This document shows positions 1 to 8,093 of a stretch of DNA of 35,609 nt, piece after piece. Numbering within the stretch: the first letter of the stretch is position 1; every line of letters begins with the position of its first letter. A program made the position numbers and the translations under genes. The notes beneath the pieces are model-generated. The model worked only from the letters and a program-made list of their open reading frames with translations, was not told the origin of the DNA and ran no database searches. The stretch is from an uncultured Oscillospiraceae bacterium (GTDB lineage: Bacteria; Bacillota; Clostridia; Oscillospirales; Oscillospiraceae): the NCBI GenBank assembly GCA_934565775.1, contig CAKTIN010000010.1, positions 1-35,609 on the forward strand. The letters are read 5' to 3'.

Positions 1-1
1 C

Positions 2-313
2 TTCAAGGTTCGTGAGGGCGAGACCGTCGGCGTGAAGGTCACCCTGCGCGGCGACAAGATGTACGAGTTCCTGGACCGTCTGTTCAGCGTGGCTCTGCCC
101 CGTGTCCGCGACTTCCGCGGCATTAACCCCAACTCCTTTGACGGCCGCGGCAACTACGCCTTCGGCCTGAAGGAGCAGCTGATCTTCCCCGAGATCGAGT
201 ATGACAAGGTGGACAAGATCCGTGGTATGGACATCTGCATCTGCACCACTGCGACCACCGATGAGGAAGCCAAGGAACTGCTGACGCAGCTTGGCGCTCC
301 CTTCTACGCTTAA
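2..313 (+). CDS. rplE: 50S ribosomal protein L5 (3' part, cut by window edge)
   Basis: The reading frame is open from base 2 and enters the window in mid-gene, so the first in-frame GTG at 32 is not the real start. About 103 C-terminal residues are visible, against roughly 180 for the full protein. They contain the typical L5 run [16 protein letters not shown], then the DFRG and FDGRGNY motifs and a C-terminal stretch ending LGAPF. L5 binds 5S rRNA and the central protuberance of the 50S subunit. The gene is followed after 15 nt by rpsZ, the normal order of the spc operon. The identification is secure; only the 5' end is missing. Confidence 0.97.
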   Translation, partial: FKVREGETVGVKVTLRGDKMYEFLDRLFSVALPRVRDFRGINPNSFDGRGNYAFGLKEQLIFPEIEYDKVDKIRGMDICICTTATTDEEAKELLTQLGAPFYA

Positions 314-328
314 CTGGGAGGAACGAAA

Positions 329-514
329 ATGGCTAGAAAAGCAATGATCCTGAAGCAGCAGGGCGAGGCCAAGTACTCCACCCGCCGCTACAACCGCTGC
401 AAGATCTGCGGCAGACCCCATGCTTATCTGCGGGACTACGGCATCTGCCGTATCTGCTTCCGCGAGCTGGCTTACAAGGGCCAGATCCCCGGCGTGCGCA
501 AGGCGAGCTGGTAA
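329..514 (+). CDS. rpsZ: 30S ribosomal protein S14, zinc-binding type Z
   Basis: A 61-residue protein with four cysteines, C24, C27, C40 and C43, arranged as two CxxC pairs. This is the zinc ribbon of the short, ancestral S14 found in most Firmicutes, rather than the longer Cys-free form. S14 assembles late into the head of the 30S subunit. The ATG at 329 follows a GGGAGGA site. It is linked to rplE by a 15-nt spacer, but an unusually long 185-nt structured spacer separates it from rpsH. Confidence 0.97.
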   Translation: MARKAMILKQQGEAKYSTRRYNRCKICGRPHAYLRDYGICRICFRELAYKGQIPGVRKASW

Positions 515-526
515 ATCCATGGGAAT

Positions 527-675
527 TTCCTTTCCCGGCCAAAAGCCGGGAAAGGAACGCAGGAGCCTTCCTGCGGATTATAATGTAAACAGGCAGGTTC
601 AGTCCTGAGAAGATGGGAGCGGCGCTGCCCTCCGCATTCTCCCGATACTCACCTGTCTTAACGGGTCTAGCCCGT
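527..675 (+). promoter_or_regulatory. Cluster of stem-loops between rpsZ and rpsH; possible cis-regulatory RNA
   Basis: The 185-nt rpsZ-rpsH gap holds four stem-loops in a row on the sense strand. The first is a perfect 13-bp stem (527-539 with 545-557, loop CAAAA). The second is a 7-bp stem (558-564 with 569-575). The third is an extended hairpin (607-611 with 637-641, inner arms 616-623 and 627-633). The fourth is a 5-bp stem (661-665 with 671-675). A TATAAT box at 579-584 could be a -10 element, but I see no matching -35. None of the stems has a U-tract, so a plain terminator is unlikely. All other spacers from rplE to secY are under 20 nt. Autogenous control by a ribosomal protein, mRNA processing or an internal promoter are possible; this is inference. 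Confidence 0.55.
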
Positions 676-699
676 AACTTCTTAAAGGAGGATAAACAC

Positions 700-1098
700 A
701 TGCAAATCACTGATCCCGTTGCAGATATGCTGACCAGAATCCGGAACGCGAGCTCTGCAAAGCACGACACTGTGGACGTCCCCGCTTCCAACCTGAAGAA
801 GGGTATCGCCCAGATCCTGCTCGATGAGGGCTATATCAAGTCCTACACCGTGGAGGACGACGGCACCCAGGGCATCATCCACATCGCACTGAAGTATGTT
901 GGCAAGAAGGAGCAGGTCATTTCCGGTCTGCGCCGCGTGTCCAAGCCCGGTCTGCGGGTCTATGCCGGCGCCGACGAGCTCCCCCGCGTCCTGAAGGGCC
1001 TGGGCATTGCCATCATCTCTACGTCCAAGGGCGTCATGACCGACAAGAAGGCCAGAGAACTTCATGTCGGCGGCGAAGTCCTGGCATTCGTATGGTAA
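700..1098 (+). CDS. rpsH: 30S ribosomal protein S8
   Basis: A 132-residue protein of normal S8 length. It begins [17 protein letters not shown], the conserved N-terminus that binds the central domain of 16S rRNA, and ends with the C-terminal STSKGVMT and GGEVLAFVW motifs. The ATG at 700 lies after AAAGGAGGATAAACAC. An upstream in-frame ATG at 613 would add 29 residues with no S8 likeness and lies in the structured spacer, so it was not used. S8 is a known translational repressor of the spc operon in E. coli, which makes the stem-loops before this gene notable, though no S8-binding motif was proven here. Confidence 0.97.
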   Translation: MQITDPVADMLTRIRNASSAKHDTVDVPASNLKKGIAQILLDEGYIKSYTVEDDGTQGIIHIALKYVGKKEQVISGLRRVSKPGLRVYAGADELPRVLKGLGIAIISTSKGVMTDKKARELHVGGEVLAFVW

Positions 1099-1111
1099 GG
1101 AGGTAAGCAGT

Positions 1112-1657
1112 ATGTCCAGAATTGGTAGAATGCCGATTACGGTTCCCGCCGGCGTGGATGTCACCATCGCCGAGGGCAACGTGGTCACCGTGAAGGGACC
1201 CAAGGGTACGCTGACCCAGACCTTCCATCCCGATATGATCATTAAGCACGAGGGCGCTGTTCTGACGGTCTCCCGGCCCGATGAGGAGCACCTGCACAAG
1301 AGCCTCCATGGTCTGACCCGCACCCTGCTGCACAACATGGTCGAGGGTGTTGAGAAGGGCTTCAAGAAGGATCTTGAGATCGTTGGCGTCGGCTACAAGG
1401 CCGAGAAGAAGGGCAACCAGCTGGTTATGAACCTGGGCTACTCTCATCCCGTTACCGTCGATGAGATCCCCGGTATCACCATTGAGGTCCCCGCTCCCAA
1501 CAAGATCAGCATCCTGGGCGCCGACAAGCAGGCCGTGGGCCAGTTTGCCGCCGAAGTCCGTGGGAAGAGACCTCCCGAGCCCTATAAGGGCAAGGGCGTC
1601 CGCTACGCCGGTGAAGTCATCCGCCTGAAGGCTGGTAAGGCCGGCGGCAAGAAGTAA
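1112..1657 (+). CDS. rplF: 50S ribosomal protein L6
   Basis: A 181-residue protein with the two repeated alpha/beta domains of L6. It starts [15 protein letters not shown] and carries the signature [15 protein letters not shown] near the C-terminus, at about residue 150. L6 sits near the sarcin-ricin loop of the 50S subunit. The ATG at 1112 follows AAGGAGGTAAGCAGT, 13 nt after the rpsH stop. An in-frame start at 1064 would read back into rpsH and was rejected. Confidence 0.97.
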   Translation: MSRIGRMPITVPAGVDVTIAEGNVVTVKGPKGTLTQTFHPDMIIKHEGAVLTVSRPDEEHLHKSLHGLTRTLLHNMVEGVEKGFKKDLEIVGVGYKAEKKGNQLVMNLGYSHPVTVDEIPGITIEVPAPNKISILGADKQAVGQFAAEVRGKRPPEPYKGKGVRYAGEVIRLKAGKAGGKK

Positions 1658-1674
1658 TTAGGAGGTGTGCCAAA

Positions 1675-2034
1675 ATGGTTAAGAAGTTTGACAAAAATGC
1701 CCAGCGCCTGAAGCGTCATGTGAGAGTGCGCGGCAAGATCTCCGGCACACCCGTCAGACCCCGTCTGAACGTGTACCGCAGCAACGCGAATATTTACGCG
1801 CAGATCATTGATGACGTCAACGGCGTCACTCTGGTTTCCGCATCCACCCTGGACAAAGAGTTCGAGGGCGCGACCGGCAATGCCGAGGCCGCTGAGAAGG
1901 TCGGCGCCCTGCTGGCGCAGCGCGCCAAGGACAAGGGGATCACCTCCGTCGTGTTCGACCGGGGCGGCTATGTGTACCATGGCCGCGTGGCGGCTCTGGC
2001 GAAGGGCGCCCGCGATGCCGGACTCGAGTTCTAA
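1675..2034 (+). CDS. rplR: 50S ribosomal protein L18
   Basis: A 119-residue protein of normal length. It has a basic N-terminus ([19 protein letters not shown]) that binds 5S rRNA, the NIYAQIIDD strand and the C-terminal [12 protein letters not shown] motif. Together with L5 it anchors 5S rRNA in the central protuberance. The ATG at 1675 is preceded by TAGGAGGTGTGCCAAA, 17 nt after the rplF stop, so translation of the operon continues without a gap. Confidence 0.97.
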   Translation: MVKKFDKNAQRLKRHVRVRGKISGTPVRPRLNVYRSNANIYAQIIDDVNGVTLVSASTLDKEFEGATGNAEAAEKVGALLAQRAKDKGITSVVFDRGGYVYHGRVAALAKGARDAGLEF

Positions 2035-2050
2035 GGAGGAGGAGAGAATT

Positions 2051-2560
2051 ATGGCTTACAATAGAGCACCCGAAAACAACGCTCCCGAGTTCATCGAGAA
2101 GGTCGTTTACCTGAACCGTGTTTCCAAGACCGTGAAGGGCGGCCGCGTTATGAAGTTCTCCGCTCTGGTCGTCGTGGGCGACGGCAAGGGCACCGTGGGT
2201 TATGGCCTGGGTAAGGCCGCCGAGGTCTCCGAGGCGATCATCAAGGGCATCACCGACGCCAAGAAGAACATGGTCAAGATCACTCTGGCCGGTTCCACCA
2301 TCCCCCATGAGGTCATCGGCGTGTTCGGCGCCGGCACCGTTCTGCTGAAGCCCGCCCCCGAAGGCACCGGCGTCATCGCCGGCGGCGCCGTCCGTGCGGT
2401 GATGGAGGCTGTGGGCATCCGCAACATCTGCGCGAAGTGCCTGCGCTCCAACAACCCCCAGAACGTCGTCAAGGCTACCATGCAGGGCCTGACCACCCTC
2501 CGCGGACCCGAGCAGGTCGCTGCTATCCGGGGCAAGACCGTGGAAGAAATCGTTGGTTAA
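2051..2560 (+). CDS. rpsE: 30S ribosomal protein S5
   Basis: A 169-residue protein. The double-stranded-RNA-binding domain contains [31 protein letters not shown] and the S5 fold C-domain ([19 protein letters not shown]). S5 acts in decoding fidelity and forms part of the mRNA entry helicase. The ATG at 2051 follows AAGGAGGAGAGAATT. Starts further upstream, for example at 1808, would overlap rplR in another frame and add unrelated sequence. Confidence 0.97.
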   Translation: MAYNRAPENNAPEFIEKVVYLNRVSKTVKGGRVMKFSALVVVGDGKGTVGYGLGKAAEVSEAIIKGITDAKKNMVKITLAGSTIPHEVIGVFGAGTVLLKPAPEGTGVIAGGAVRAVMEAVGIRNICAKCLRSNNPQNVVKATMQGLTTLRGPEQVAAIRGKTVEEIVG

Positions 2561-2573
2561 GGAGGCAATTAAC

Positions 2574-2756
2574 ATGGCTAATTTGAAGATCACGCTGGTT
2601 AAGAGCCTGAACGGCCGTCTCCAGAAGCACATCGCTACCGCTGAATCCCTGGGCCTGCGCAAGATCGGCCAGACCACCATTCAGCCCGATAACACCCAGA
2701 CCCGGGGCAAGATCGCCAAGATCGGCTATCTGCTTCAGGTTACCGAAGTTGAGTAA
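2574..2756 (+). CDS. rpmD: 50S ribosomal protein L30
   Basis: A 60-residue protein, the usual size for bacterial L30. It shows the motif [12 protein letters not shown] at the start, then [11 protein letters not shown] and the D-N-x-x-x-R-G-KI segment that marks the family. L30 is a small surface protein of the 50S subunit near L5 and 23S rRNA domain II. The ATG at 2574 follows AAGGAGGCAATTAAC; the in-frame start at 2553 lies inside rpsE and was rejected. Confidence 0.96.
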   Translation: MANLKITLVKSLNGRLQKHIATAESLGLRKIGQTTIQPDNTQTRGKIAKIGYLLQVTEVE

Positions 2757-2770
2757 GGAGGGGAAAAAGA

Positions 2771-3211
2771 ATGAAGCTTTCTGAACTTTCTCCTGTGGCC
2801 GGTTCCACCCAGGTCGCAAAGCGGAAGGGCCGCGGCGTCGGCACCGGGAACGGCAAGACTGCCGGCCGGGGCCACAAGGGCCAGAAGGCCCGCAGCGGCG
2901 GCAAGATCCGCGCCGGTTTCGAAGGCGGCCAGATGCCTCTGGCCCGGCGTATCCCGAAGCGCGGCTTTAACAACATCTATGCGCGGCCTCTGACCGAGGT
3001 CAAGCTGTACCAGCTCAATGCCTTTGAGGACGGCGACGTCGTCAACGCCGAGGTTCTGCTGGAGAAGGGTATCATCGCCGGCTGCAAGTACGGCCTGAAG
3101 GTCCTGTCCAATGGCGAGCTCACCAAGAAGATCACCGTGCAGGCGGCCGCTTTCTCCGAATCTGCCAAGGCTAAGATTGAACAGGCAGGTGGAAAGGCCG
3201 AGGTGGTGTAA
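2771..3211 (+). CDS. rplO: 50S ribosomal protein L15
   Basis: A 146-residue protein with the glycine- and lysine-rich N-terminal extension typical of L15 ([21 protein letters not shown]) that reaches into the 23S rRNA core, followed by the [11 protein letters not shown] motif and a C-terminal globular domain. The ATG at 2771 is preceded by AAGGAGGGGAAAAAGA. The stop at 3209-3211 is followed immediately by the GTG of secY, which suggests translational coupling of the two genes. Confidence 0.97.
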   Translation: MKLSELSPVAGSTQVAKRKGRGVGTGNGKTAGRGHKGQKARSGGKIRAGFEGGQMPLARRIPKRGFNNIYARPLTEVKLYQLNAFEDGDVVNAEVLLEKGIIAGCKYGLKVLSNGELTKKITVQAAAFSESAKAKIEQAGGKAEVV

Positions 3212-4522
3212 GTGTTTAAGACACTCGGCAACGCCTGGAAGATTCCCGAGCTCCGGAAGAAGCTCATCTTCACCGCCATGATTATGCTGATCTACCGGAT
3301 CGGCAACCGTATCCCTGTTCCGTTCGTCAATGTGCAGGGCTTGCTGAATTTCTTTGACGCTACCCTGCAGAATACCGTGCTGGGCTTCTATAACACCCTG
3401 TCCGGTTCTGCTTTCTCTCAGGCAACCATCCTGGCTCTGTCTGTCCAGCCGTATATCAACTCCTCCATCATCGTCCAGCTGCTGACCATTGCCATTCCGG
3501 CTCTGGAGCGGCTGCAGAAGGACGGCGGGGAGGAGGGCAAGAAGAAGCTCGCCCGCATCACCCGGTACACCACCGTGGCCCTGGGCCTGCTCATGGGTAT
3601 TGCTTATGCTGTGATGCTGAGAAACTACTCCGCCCAGTATAACATCCTGGCCAGCAACATGAACTTCTTCGACTATGCTGTCATCGTCCTGACCTTCACC
3701 GCCGGCTCCGCGCTGGTCATGTGGCTGGGCGATCAGATCACCGAGTTCGGTATCGGCAACGGTATTTCCATCATCCTGTTTGCCAATATCATTTCCCGGT
3801 TCCCCGACAGCATCATCAACACCGTCTCCGGCCTGATCGCCGGCACCACCAAGTGGTGGGTCGTGCTGATCATGCTCCTGGGCATCGTCGCTTTGGTGCT
3901 GCTCATTGTCTATGTGAACGACGCCGAGCGCCGCATCCCCATCCAGTACGCCAAGCGCGTGGTTGGCCGGAAGGTCTATGGCGGGCAGAACACCAACCTG
4001 CCCATCAAGGTGAATATGTCCGGCGTTATGCCTGTCATCTTCGCCCAGTCCATTGCCTCCCTGCCCGCGACGATCATGGCCTTCACCAATCCCTCCGGCA
4101 CCTCCAGCAACGGCTTTGTGCAGTTCCTGCTGAACATCACCAAGAGCAGCAGCTGGGTGTACATCGTGGTGTACTTCCTGCTGATCTTCGCCTTCAGCTA
4201 CTTCTACGCTGCCATCCAGTATGACCCCGTCGAGATCTCCAACAACCTGAAGAAGAACGGCGGCTTCATCCCCGGCTTCCGTCCCGGCAAGCCCACTGCT
4301 GACTTTATCAATAAGGTCATCAAGAAGCTCACCCTGTACGGCGCCGTGTATCTGGGCATCGTGTCCCTGCTGCCTCTGCTGGCCGGTAAGTTCCTGCCCA
4401 AGTCCTCCACCCTGTCCATCGGCGGTACCTCCGTCATCATTGTCGTTGGCGTCGCTCTGGAGACTGTGAAGGCGCTGGAGGCGCAGATGCTCATGCGGCA
4501 CTACAAGGGCTTCCTGGAGTAA
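3212..4522 (+). CDS. secY: Protein translocase channel subunit SecY
   Basis: A 436-residue polytopic membrane protein with ten predicted transmembrane segments. Landmarks are the N-terminal IYRIGNRIPVPFVN, the first helix/plug region with NTLSGSAFSQATILALSV, the GIGNGISIILFANI motif around residue 180, and the cytoplasmic loop with IPIQYAKRVVGRK. SecY forms the pore of the Sec translocon with SecE and SecG and works with SecA. The start is GTG at 3212, directly abutting the rplO stop; a GAGGTGG lies just upstream inside rplO. Confidence 0.97.
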   Translation: MFKTLGNAWKIPELRKKLIFTAMIMLIYRIGNRIPVPFVNVQGLLNFFDATLQNTVLGFYNTLSGSAFSQATILALSVQPYINSSIIVQLLTIAIPALERLQKDGGEEGKKKLARITRYTTVALGLLMGIAYAVMLRNYSAQYNILASNMNFFDYAVIVLTFTAGSALVMWLGDQITEFGIGNGISIILFANIISRFPDSIINTVSGLIAGTTKWWVVLIMLLGIVALVLLIVYVNDAERRIPIQYAKRVVGRKVYGGQNTNLPIKVNMSGVMPVIFAQSIASLPATIMAFTNPSGTSSNGFVQFLLNITKSSSWVYIVVYFLLIFAFSYFYAAIQYDPVEISNNLKKNGGFIPGFRPGKPTADFINKVIKKLTLYGAVYLGIVSLLPLLAGKFLPKSSTLSIGGTSVIIVVGVALETVKALEAQMLMRHYKGFLE

Positions 4523-4538
4523 TAGGGGGAAGACAGCA

Positions 4539-5171
4539 ATGAACCTGATTTTATTGGGAGCTCCGGGCGCCGGAAAGGGCACCCAGGCGGAGCTGCTCAC
4601 CGAGGAGCTGGGGATCCCCTCCATCTCCACGGGCAATATGCTGCGGGAAGCGATTCATAACGAAACGGCGGTTGGCCTGGAGGCCAAGCGCTTCATGGAT
4701 GCAGGTCTCCTGGTCCCTGACGATGTCATTATTGGCATCGTTGGGGAGCGGGTCGCCCAGCCGGACTGCGCCAAGGGCTTTATCCTGGACGGCGTGCCCC
4801 GCACGGTGGCCCAGGCGGACGCCCTTACGGCGGCCGGAATCCACATTGATTATGTCGTTTCCCTGGAGATTGACGACAGCGTGATCGAGGCCCGGATGAC
4901 CGGGCGGCGGGTGTGCAGCAAGTGCGGCGCCAGCTATCACATCGTTGCCAATCCTCCCAAGGTGGAAGGAATCTGCGATTTCTGCGGCGCGAGCCTGGAA
5001 ATTCGGAAGGATGACGCCCCCGAGACGGTCAAGCGCCGCCTGGAGGTTTACCATCACGAGACCGAGGCACTCAAGAGCTATTATGAGGCCCTGGGCAAGC
5101 TGAAGCTGGTCAAGGGCGATCAGGCCATTGAGGCCGCCAATCGCGAGATCCTTCGTGTGATAGGAGCGTAA
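4539..5171 (+). CDS. adk: Adenylate kinase, zinc-lid form
   Basis: A 210-residue kinase that interconverts ATP + AMP and 2 ADP. The P-loop GAPGAGKGT is at residues 7-15. The LID holds four cysteines, C126, C129, C146 and C149, the structural zinc site typical of Gram-positive enzymes. The usual DGFPRT motif reads DGVPRT here (V86), a small departure at the nucleotide-binding edge. The ATG at 4539 follows AATAGGGGGAAGACAGCA, 16 nt after secY. The secY-adk-map order is standard for Firmicutes. Confidence 0.96.
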   Translation: MNLILLGAPGAGKGTQAELLTEELGIPSISTGNMLREAIHNETAVGLEAKRFMDAGLLVPDDVIIGIVGERVAQPDCAKGFILDGVPRTVAQADALTAAGIHIDYVVSLEIDDSVIEARMTGRRVCSKCGASYHIVANPPKVEGICDFCGASLEIRKDDAPETVKRRLEVYHHETEALKSYYEALGKLKLVKGDQAIEAANREILRVIGA

Positions 5172-5175
5172 CAGC

Positions 5176-5946
5176 ATGATCTCTATTAAAAACGATCATG
5201 AGCTGGAAAAGATGCGCGAGGCCTGTAAAATTACCGCGGCAGCCCGTGCCTTGGCAGGGGAAATGGTAAGACCCGGCGTATCTACAAAGCACATTGATAA
5301 GGCGGTACACGATTTCATCGTGTCCCAGGGCGCCAAACCGTCGTTCCTGCATTATGGTGGCTACCCCGCCAGCGCCTGCATTTCCGTCAACAACGTGGTG
5401 ATCCACGGGATTCCCGACGGCAGAATCCTGCAAGAGGGCGATATCGTATCCGTTGACGTGGGCGCGTATTACAAGGGGTTCCACGGAGATTGCGCTGCTA
5501 CCTACCCCTGCGGGGAAATTTCTCCCGAGGCACAGCGCCTCATTGACGTCACGAGACAGAGCTTCTTTGAGGGCCTCAAATTTGCGACCCAGGGGCATCG
5601 GGTCTCCGACATTTCTCACGCTGTGCAGACGTATGTGGAGTCTAACGGTTTTTCTGTTGTCCGCGCTTTCATAGGTCACGGTGTGGGCGCGAACTTGCAT
5701 GAGGAGCCGGAGGTGCCGAATTACGGCGCACCCGGCCGCGGGCCCAGACTGCTCAAGGGTATGACCATTGCCATCGAGCCCATGGTGAACGCCGGGACGT
5801 ACGACGTCCGGGTGCTCAAGGACAAGTGGACTACGGTCACCGCCGACGGCAGACTGTCCGCCCATTACGAAAATACTGTGCTCATCACCGACGGCGAGCC
5901 GGAAATCCTCACCGTCACCGGGGAACAGCTTCATGGAAATCTGTAA
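5176..5946 (+). CDS. map: Type I methionine aminopeptidase
   Basis: A 256-residue metallopeptidase that removes the initiator methionine from nascent proteins. All five metal ligands are present: D94 and D105 (in SVDVGAYYKGFHGD), H168 (GHGVG), E201 (AIEPM) and E232 (HYENTV). H77 is the likely substrate-binding histidine. It lacks an N-terminal zinc-finger extension, so it is the short bacterial class. The ATG at 5176 lies 4 nt after adk with an AGGAG site inside the adk end, which suggests coupling. Its 3' end overlaps the next gene by 14 nt. Confidence 0.96.
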   Translation: MISIKNDHELEKMREACKITAAARALAGEMVRPGVSTKHIDKAVHDFIVSQGAKPSFLHYGGYPASACISVNNVVIHGIPDGRILQEGDIVSVDVGAYYKGFHGDCAATYPCGEISPEAQRLIDVTRQSFFEGLKFATQGHRVSDISHAVQTYVESNGFSVVRAFIGHGVGANLHEEPEVPNYGAPGRGPRLLKGMTIAIEPMVNAGTYDVRVLKDKWTTVTADGRLSAHYENTVLITDGEPEILTVTGEQLHGNL

Positions 5947-6223
5947 AGCAGATACGGTGCTGTCCACGGCTGGCCGCGACCAGGGCAAACTGTTTTATGT
6001 GATTGAAACAGAAGGTGCGTACGTCCTGATCGCCAACGGCCGGGACAGAAGGCTGGAGCATCCCAAACGGAAAAAGCTGAAGCATATCCGCAAGGTCCCC
6101 CGGGCCGAAACCCGTATCGCCGGGAAGCTCCTTTCCGGTGAGAAGGTACTCAACAGCGAATTACGAAGGGATCTGGCTCAGTTCAGCCAGGAAATCAACA
6201 GTCAAAACCAAGGGAGGTTATAA
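5933..6223 (+). CDS. KOW-domain RNA-binding protein (L14e-like)
   Basis: A 96-residue basic protein. Residues about 5-45 form a KOW-like beta barrel ([18 protein letters not shown]), followed by a lysine-rich stretch ([13 protein letters not shown]) and a helical tail. Proteins of this kind sit between map and infA in many Firmicutes, the position of ybzG in B. subtilis, and are annotated as ribosome- or RNA-binding with no firm function. The ATG at 5933 overlaps map by 14 nt, and TTG of infA follows one base after its stop, so it is embedded in the translation chain of the operon. Confidence 0.85.
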   Translation: MEICKADTVLSTAGRDQGKLFYVIETEGAYVLIANGRDRRLEHPKRKKLKHIRKVPRAETRIAGKLLSGEKVLNSELRRDLAQFSQEINSQNQGRL

Positions 6224-6224
6224 C

Positions 6225-6443
6225 TTGGCAAAAGACGACGTAATCGAAATTGAGGGCATCGTTGTAGATGCGCTGCCGAATGCAATGTTTACCGTTGACA
6301 TTGGCACCGGTCACACCATCCTGGCGCACATTTCCGGCAAGCTCAGAATGAACTATATCAGAATCCTGCCCGGCGATAAGGTAACTGTGCAGATGTCTCC
6401 CTATGACCTGACACAGGGCCGGATCACCTGGCGGAGCAAGTAA
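6225..6443 (+). CDS. infA: Translation initiation factor IF-1
   Basis: A 72-residue OB-fold protein, the exact usual length of IF-1. It reads [19 protein letters not shown] at the start, with the [19 protein letters not shown] motif that contacts the A site of the 30S subunit. The start is TTG at 6225, after AGGGAGGTTATAAC; longer in-frame starts such as 6138 lie inside the KOW gene. A rare start codon on a ubiquitous factor may lower its output relative to neighbours. The rpmJ gene follows 35 nt later. Confidence 0.95.
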   Translation: MAKDDVIEIEGIVVDALPNAMFTVDIGTGHTILAHISGKLRMNYIRILPGDKVTVQMSPYDLTQGRITWRSK

Positions 6444-6478
6444 CAAGAGACATTGTTCTCATATGGAGGTTAAACAGT

Positions 6479-6592
6479 ATGAAGGTAAGACCGTCCGTTA
6501 AACCCATGTGCGAAAAATGCAAGATCATCAAGCGCAAGGGTCGCGTTATGGTAATTTGCGAAAACCCGAAACACAAGCAGAGACAAGGCTAA
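6479..6592 (+). CDS. rpmJ: 50S ribosomal protein L36, zinc form
   Basis: A 37-residue protein read directly from the sequence: it begins [19 protein letters not shown] and ends KHKQRQG. C11, C14, C27 and H32 form the C3H zinc site of the L36 C+ form. L36 is the smallest protein of the 50S subunit. The ATG at 6479 follows TGGAGGTTAAACAGT, and the stop at 6590-6592 runs into the AGGAGGT site of rpsM. Order infA-rpmJ-rpsM is conserved. Confidence 0.97.
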   Translation: MKVRPSVKPMCEKCKIIKRKGRVMVICENPKHKQRQG

Positions 6593-6612
6593 TAGGAGGT
6601 GCTTAGAAAAGT

Positions 6613-6981
6613 ATGGCACGTATTGCTGGTATTGACCTGCCCCGCGAAAAGCGTATCGAAATTGGTCTGACTTATATTTACGGCATTGGCCGCAAGAGCG
6701 CGAACGACATCCTGGCCAAGGCCGGGATCAACCCCGACACCCGCGTCAAGGACCTCACTGAGGATCAGGAGGCTAAGCTGCGTGAAGTGATCGACCATCA
6801 CTACACCATCGAGGGCGACCTGCGCCGTGAGTATGCGATGAACATCAAGCGCCTCACTGAGATCGGCTGCTACCGTGGCATCCGCCATCGCCGCGGCCTG
6901 CCCGTCCGGGGCCAGCGCACCAAGACCAACGCCCGCACCCGCAAGGGTCCCAAGAAGACCATTGCCAATAAGAAGAAGTAA
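6613..6981 (+). CDS. rpsM: 30S ribosomal protein S13
   Basis: A 122-residue protein of normal length. It begins [21 protein letters not shown], carries the helix-two-turn-helix region and the motif [20 protein letters not shown] near the C-terminus, and ends in a lysine-rich tail that reaches the P-site tRNA. S13 sits in the 30S head and forms bridges with L5. The ATG at 6613 follows TAGGAGGTGCTTAGAAAAGT, a somewhat long spacer. Confidence 0.97.
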   Translation: MARIAGIDLPREKRIEIGLTYIYGIGRKSANDILAKAGINPDTRVKDLTEDQEAKLREVIDHHYTIEGDLRREYAMNIKRLTEIGCYRGIRHRRGLPVRGQRTKTNARTRKGPKKTIANKKK

Positions 6982-6996
6982 GGAGGGATATGTAAA

Positions 6997-7395
6997 ATGG
7001 CGAAAGCTGCTGCTAAGAAAGTTGTCAAGCGCCGTAAAGAGCGCAAGGTGGTTGAGAAGGGCGCTGTGCATATCCGCTCCTCCTTTAACAACACTATGGT
7101 TACCGTCACCGACCTGCAGGGCAACGCTCTGTCCTGGGCATCCGCCGGCGGCCTGGGCTTCCGTGGCTCCAGAAAGTCCACCCCCTTCGCCGCGCAGTCT
7201 GCTGCTGAGACCGCTGCGAAGGCCGCGATGGAGTATGGCCTGAAGACCGTTGAGGTCTATGTGAAGGGCCCCGGTCAGGGACGTGAGGCCGCGATTCGCG
7301 CCCTGCAGTCCGCTGGCCTGGAAGTCGTGATGATCAAGGACGTCACCCCCATTCCTCACAATGGCTGCCGTCCCCCCAAGAGACGTCGTGTCTAA
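6997..7395 (+). CDS. rpsK: 30S ribosomal protein S11
   Basis: A 132-residue protein with the S11 signature: [16 protein letters not shown] near residue 30, [20 protein letters not shown] in the middle, and the C-terminal [19 protein letters not shown]11 lines the 30S platform near the E site. The N-terminus is rich in lysine and alanine ([17 protein letters not shown]). The ATG at 6997 follows AAGGAGGGATATGTAAA. Confidence 0.97.
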   Translation: MAKAAAKKVVKRRKERKVVEKGAVHIRSSFNNTMVTVTDLQGNALSWASAGGLGFRGSRKSTPFAAQSAAETAAKAAMEYGLKTVEVYVKGPGQGREAAIRALQSAGLEVVMIKDVTPIPHNGCRPPKRRRV

Positions 7396-7419
7396 TTCGC
7401 AATAGGAGGAATTTGAATT

Positions 7420-8016
7420 ATGGCTAAGAATATGCAGCCTGTGCTGAAGCGTTGCAGAACGCTGGGCGTTTCTCCTGCCGCAATGGGTTACTCCAAGACT
7501 TCCAACAGAAACCCCGGCGGTCAGAGACGTGCCAAAAAGTCTGAATATGCCACCCAGCTCACCGAGAAGCAGAAAGTCCGTTTCGTTTACGGCATCGGCG
7601 AGAAGCAGTTCCGGGGCTACTTTGATAAGGCCGACCGGGCTGCCGGCAACACCGGTGAGGTCCTGCTGAGCATCGTGGAGCGCCGCCTGGATAACGTCGT
7701 GTACCGTCTGGGCTTCGCCGCGACCCGCCGCGAGGCCCGTCAGCTGGTGAACCACGGCCACTACACCGTCAACGGCAAGCGGGTGAATATCCCCAGCTAC
7801 CTGGTGAAGGTGAACGACGTGATTGCCGTCTGCGAAAAGAGCTGCTCCAACGCCCGCTTCAAGAAGCTCAAAGAGGACGACGCCTTCGTGGCCGCCCCCA
7901 AGTGGCTGGATCGGGACAAGAACAACCTGCAAGGCAAGGTCGTTGCGATTCCCACCAAGGAAGATATCGACTTCGAGATCGCGGAGCACCTGATCGTCGA
8001 GTTGTACTCCAAGTAA
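7420..8016 (+). CDS. rpsD: 30S ribosomal protein S4, zinc-free (C-minus) form
   Basis: A 198-residue protein. Residues about 90-150 form the S4 RNA-binding domain ([20 protein letters not shown], then [18 protein letters not shown]). The N-terminal region, where many S4 proteins have four zinc-binding cysteines, keeps only one cysteine (KRCRTLG), so this is the zinc-free paralogue type. S4 starts 30S assembly and represses the alpha operon in some bacteria. The ATG at 7420 follows TAGGAGGAATTTGAATT. A hairpin lies between this gene and rpoA. Confidence 0.96.
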   Translation: MAKNMQPVLKRCRTLGVSPAAMGYSKTSNRNPGGQRRAKKSEYATQLTEKQKVRFVYGIGEKQFRGYFDKADRAAGNTGEVLLSIVERRLDNVVYRLGFAATRREARQLVNHGHYTVNGKRVNIPSYLVKVNDVIAVCEKSCSNARFKKLKEDDAFVAAPKWLDRDKNNLQGKVVAIPTKEDIDFEIAEHLIVELYSK

Positions 8017-8050
8017 TGATTTGCCCTCGCCCATTGGAAAGCTGAAGCGA

Positions 8051-8068
8051 GTGGGGCTCCGGCCCCGC
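8051..8068 (+). promoter_or_regulatory. Stable stem-loop between rpsD and rpoA
   Basis: A 7-bp stem, GTGGGGC with GCCCCGC including one G-U pair, is closed by a TCCG loop. In RNA, C(UCCG)G belongs to the very stable UNCG tetraloop class. It sits 17 nt before the AGGAGGG site of rpoA and has no U-tract, so a processing or translational-control role is more likely than termination. A flanking CTCGC/GCGAG pair could extend the structure. Confidence 0.45.
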
Positions 8069-8093
8069 ATCATGAAAAGGAGGGTATTTAACT

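Noticed and set aside
527..557. The first rpsZ-rpsH stem as an intrinsic terminator
   Set aside because: It is followed by CGCAGG rather than a T-run, and essential genes of the same operon lie downstream.
613..699. N-terminally extended S8
   Set aside because: The extension has no S8 similarity, covers the hairpin region, and the ATG at 700 has an ideal AAAGGAGG site.
2735..4636. A 633-codon open frame on the minus strand opposite rplO-secY
   Set aside because: It is the antisense shadow of GC-rich codons in rplO, secY and adk; its translation is low-complexity (His, Gly, Asp, Gln rich) with no family motifs or ribosome site.
7420..7500. Loss of zinc cysteines in S4 as a defect
   Set aside because: Zinc-free S4 forms are well known; the RNA-binding parts are intact.
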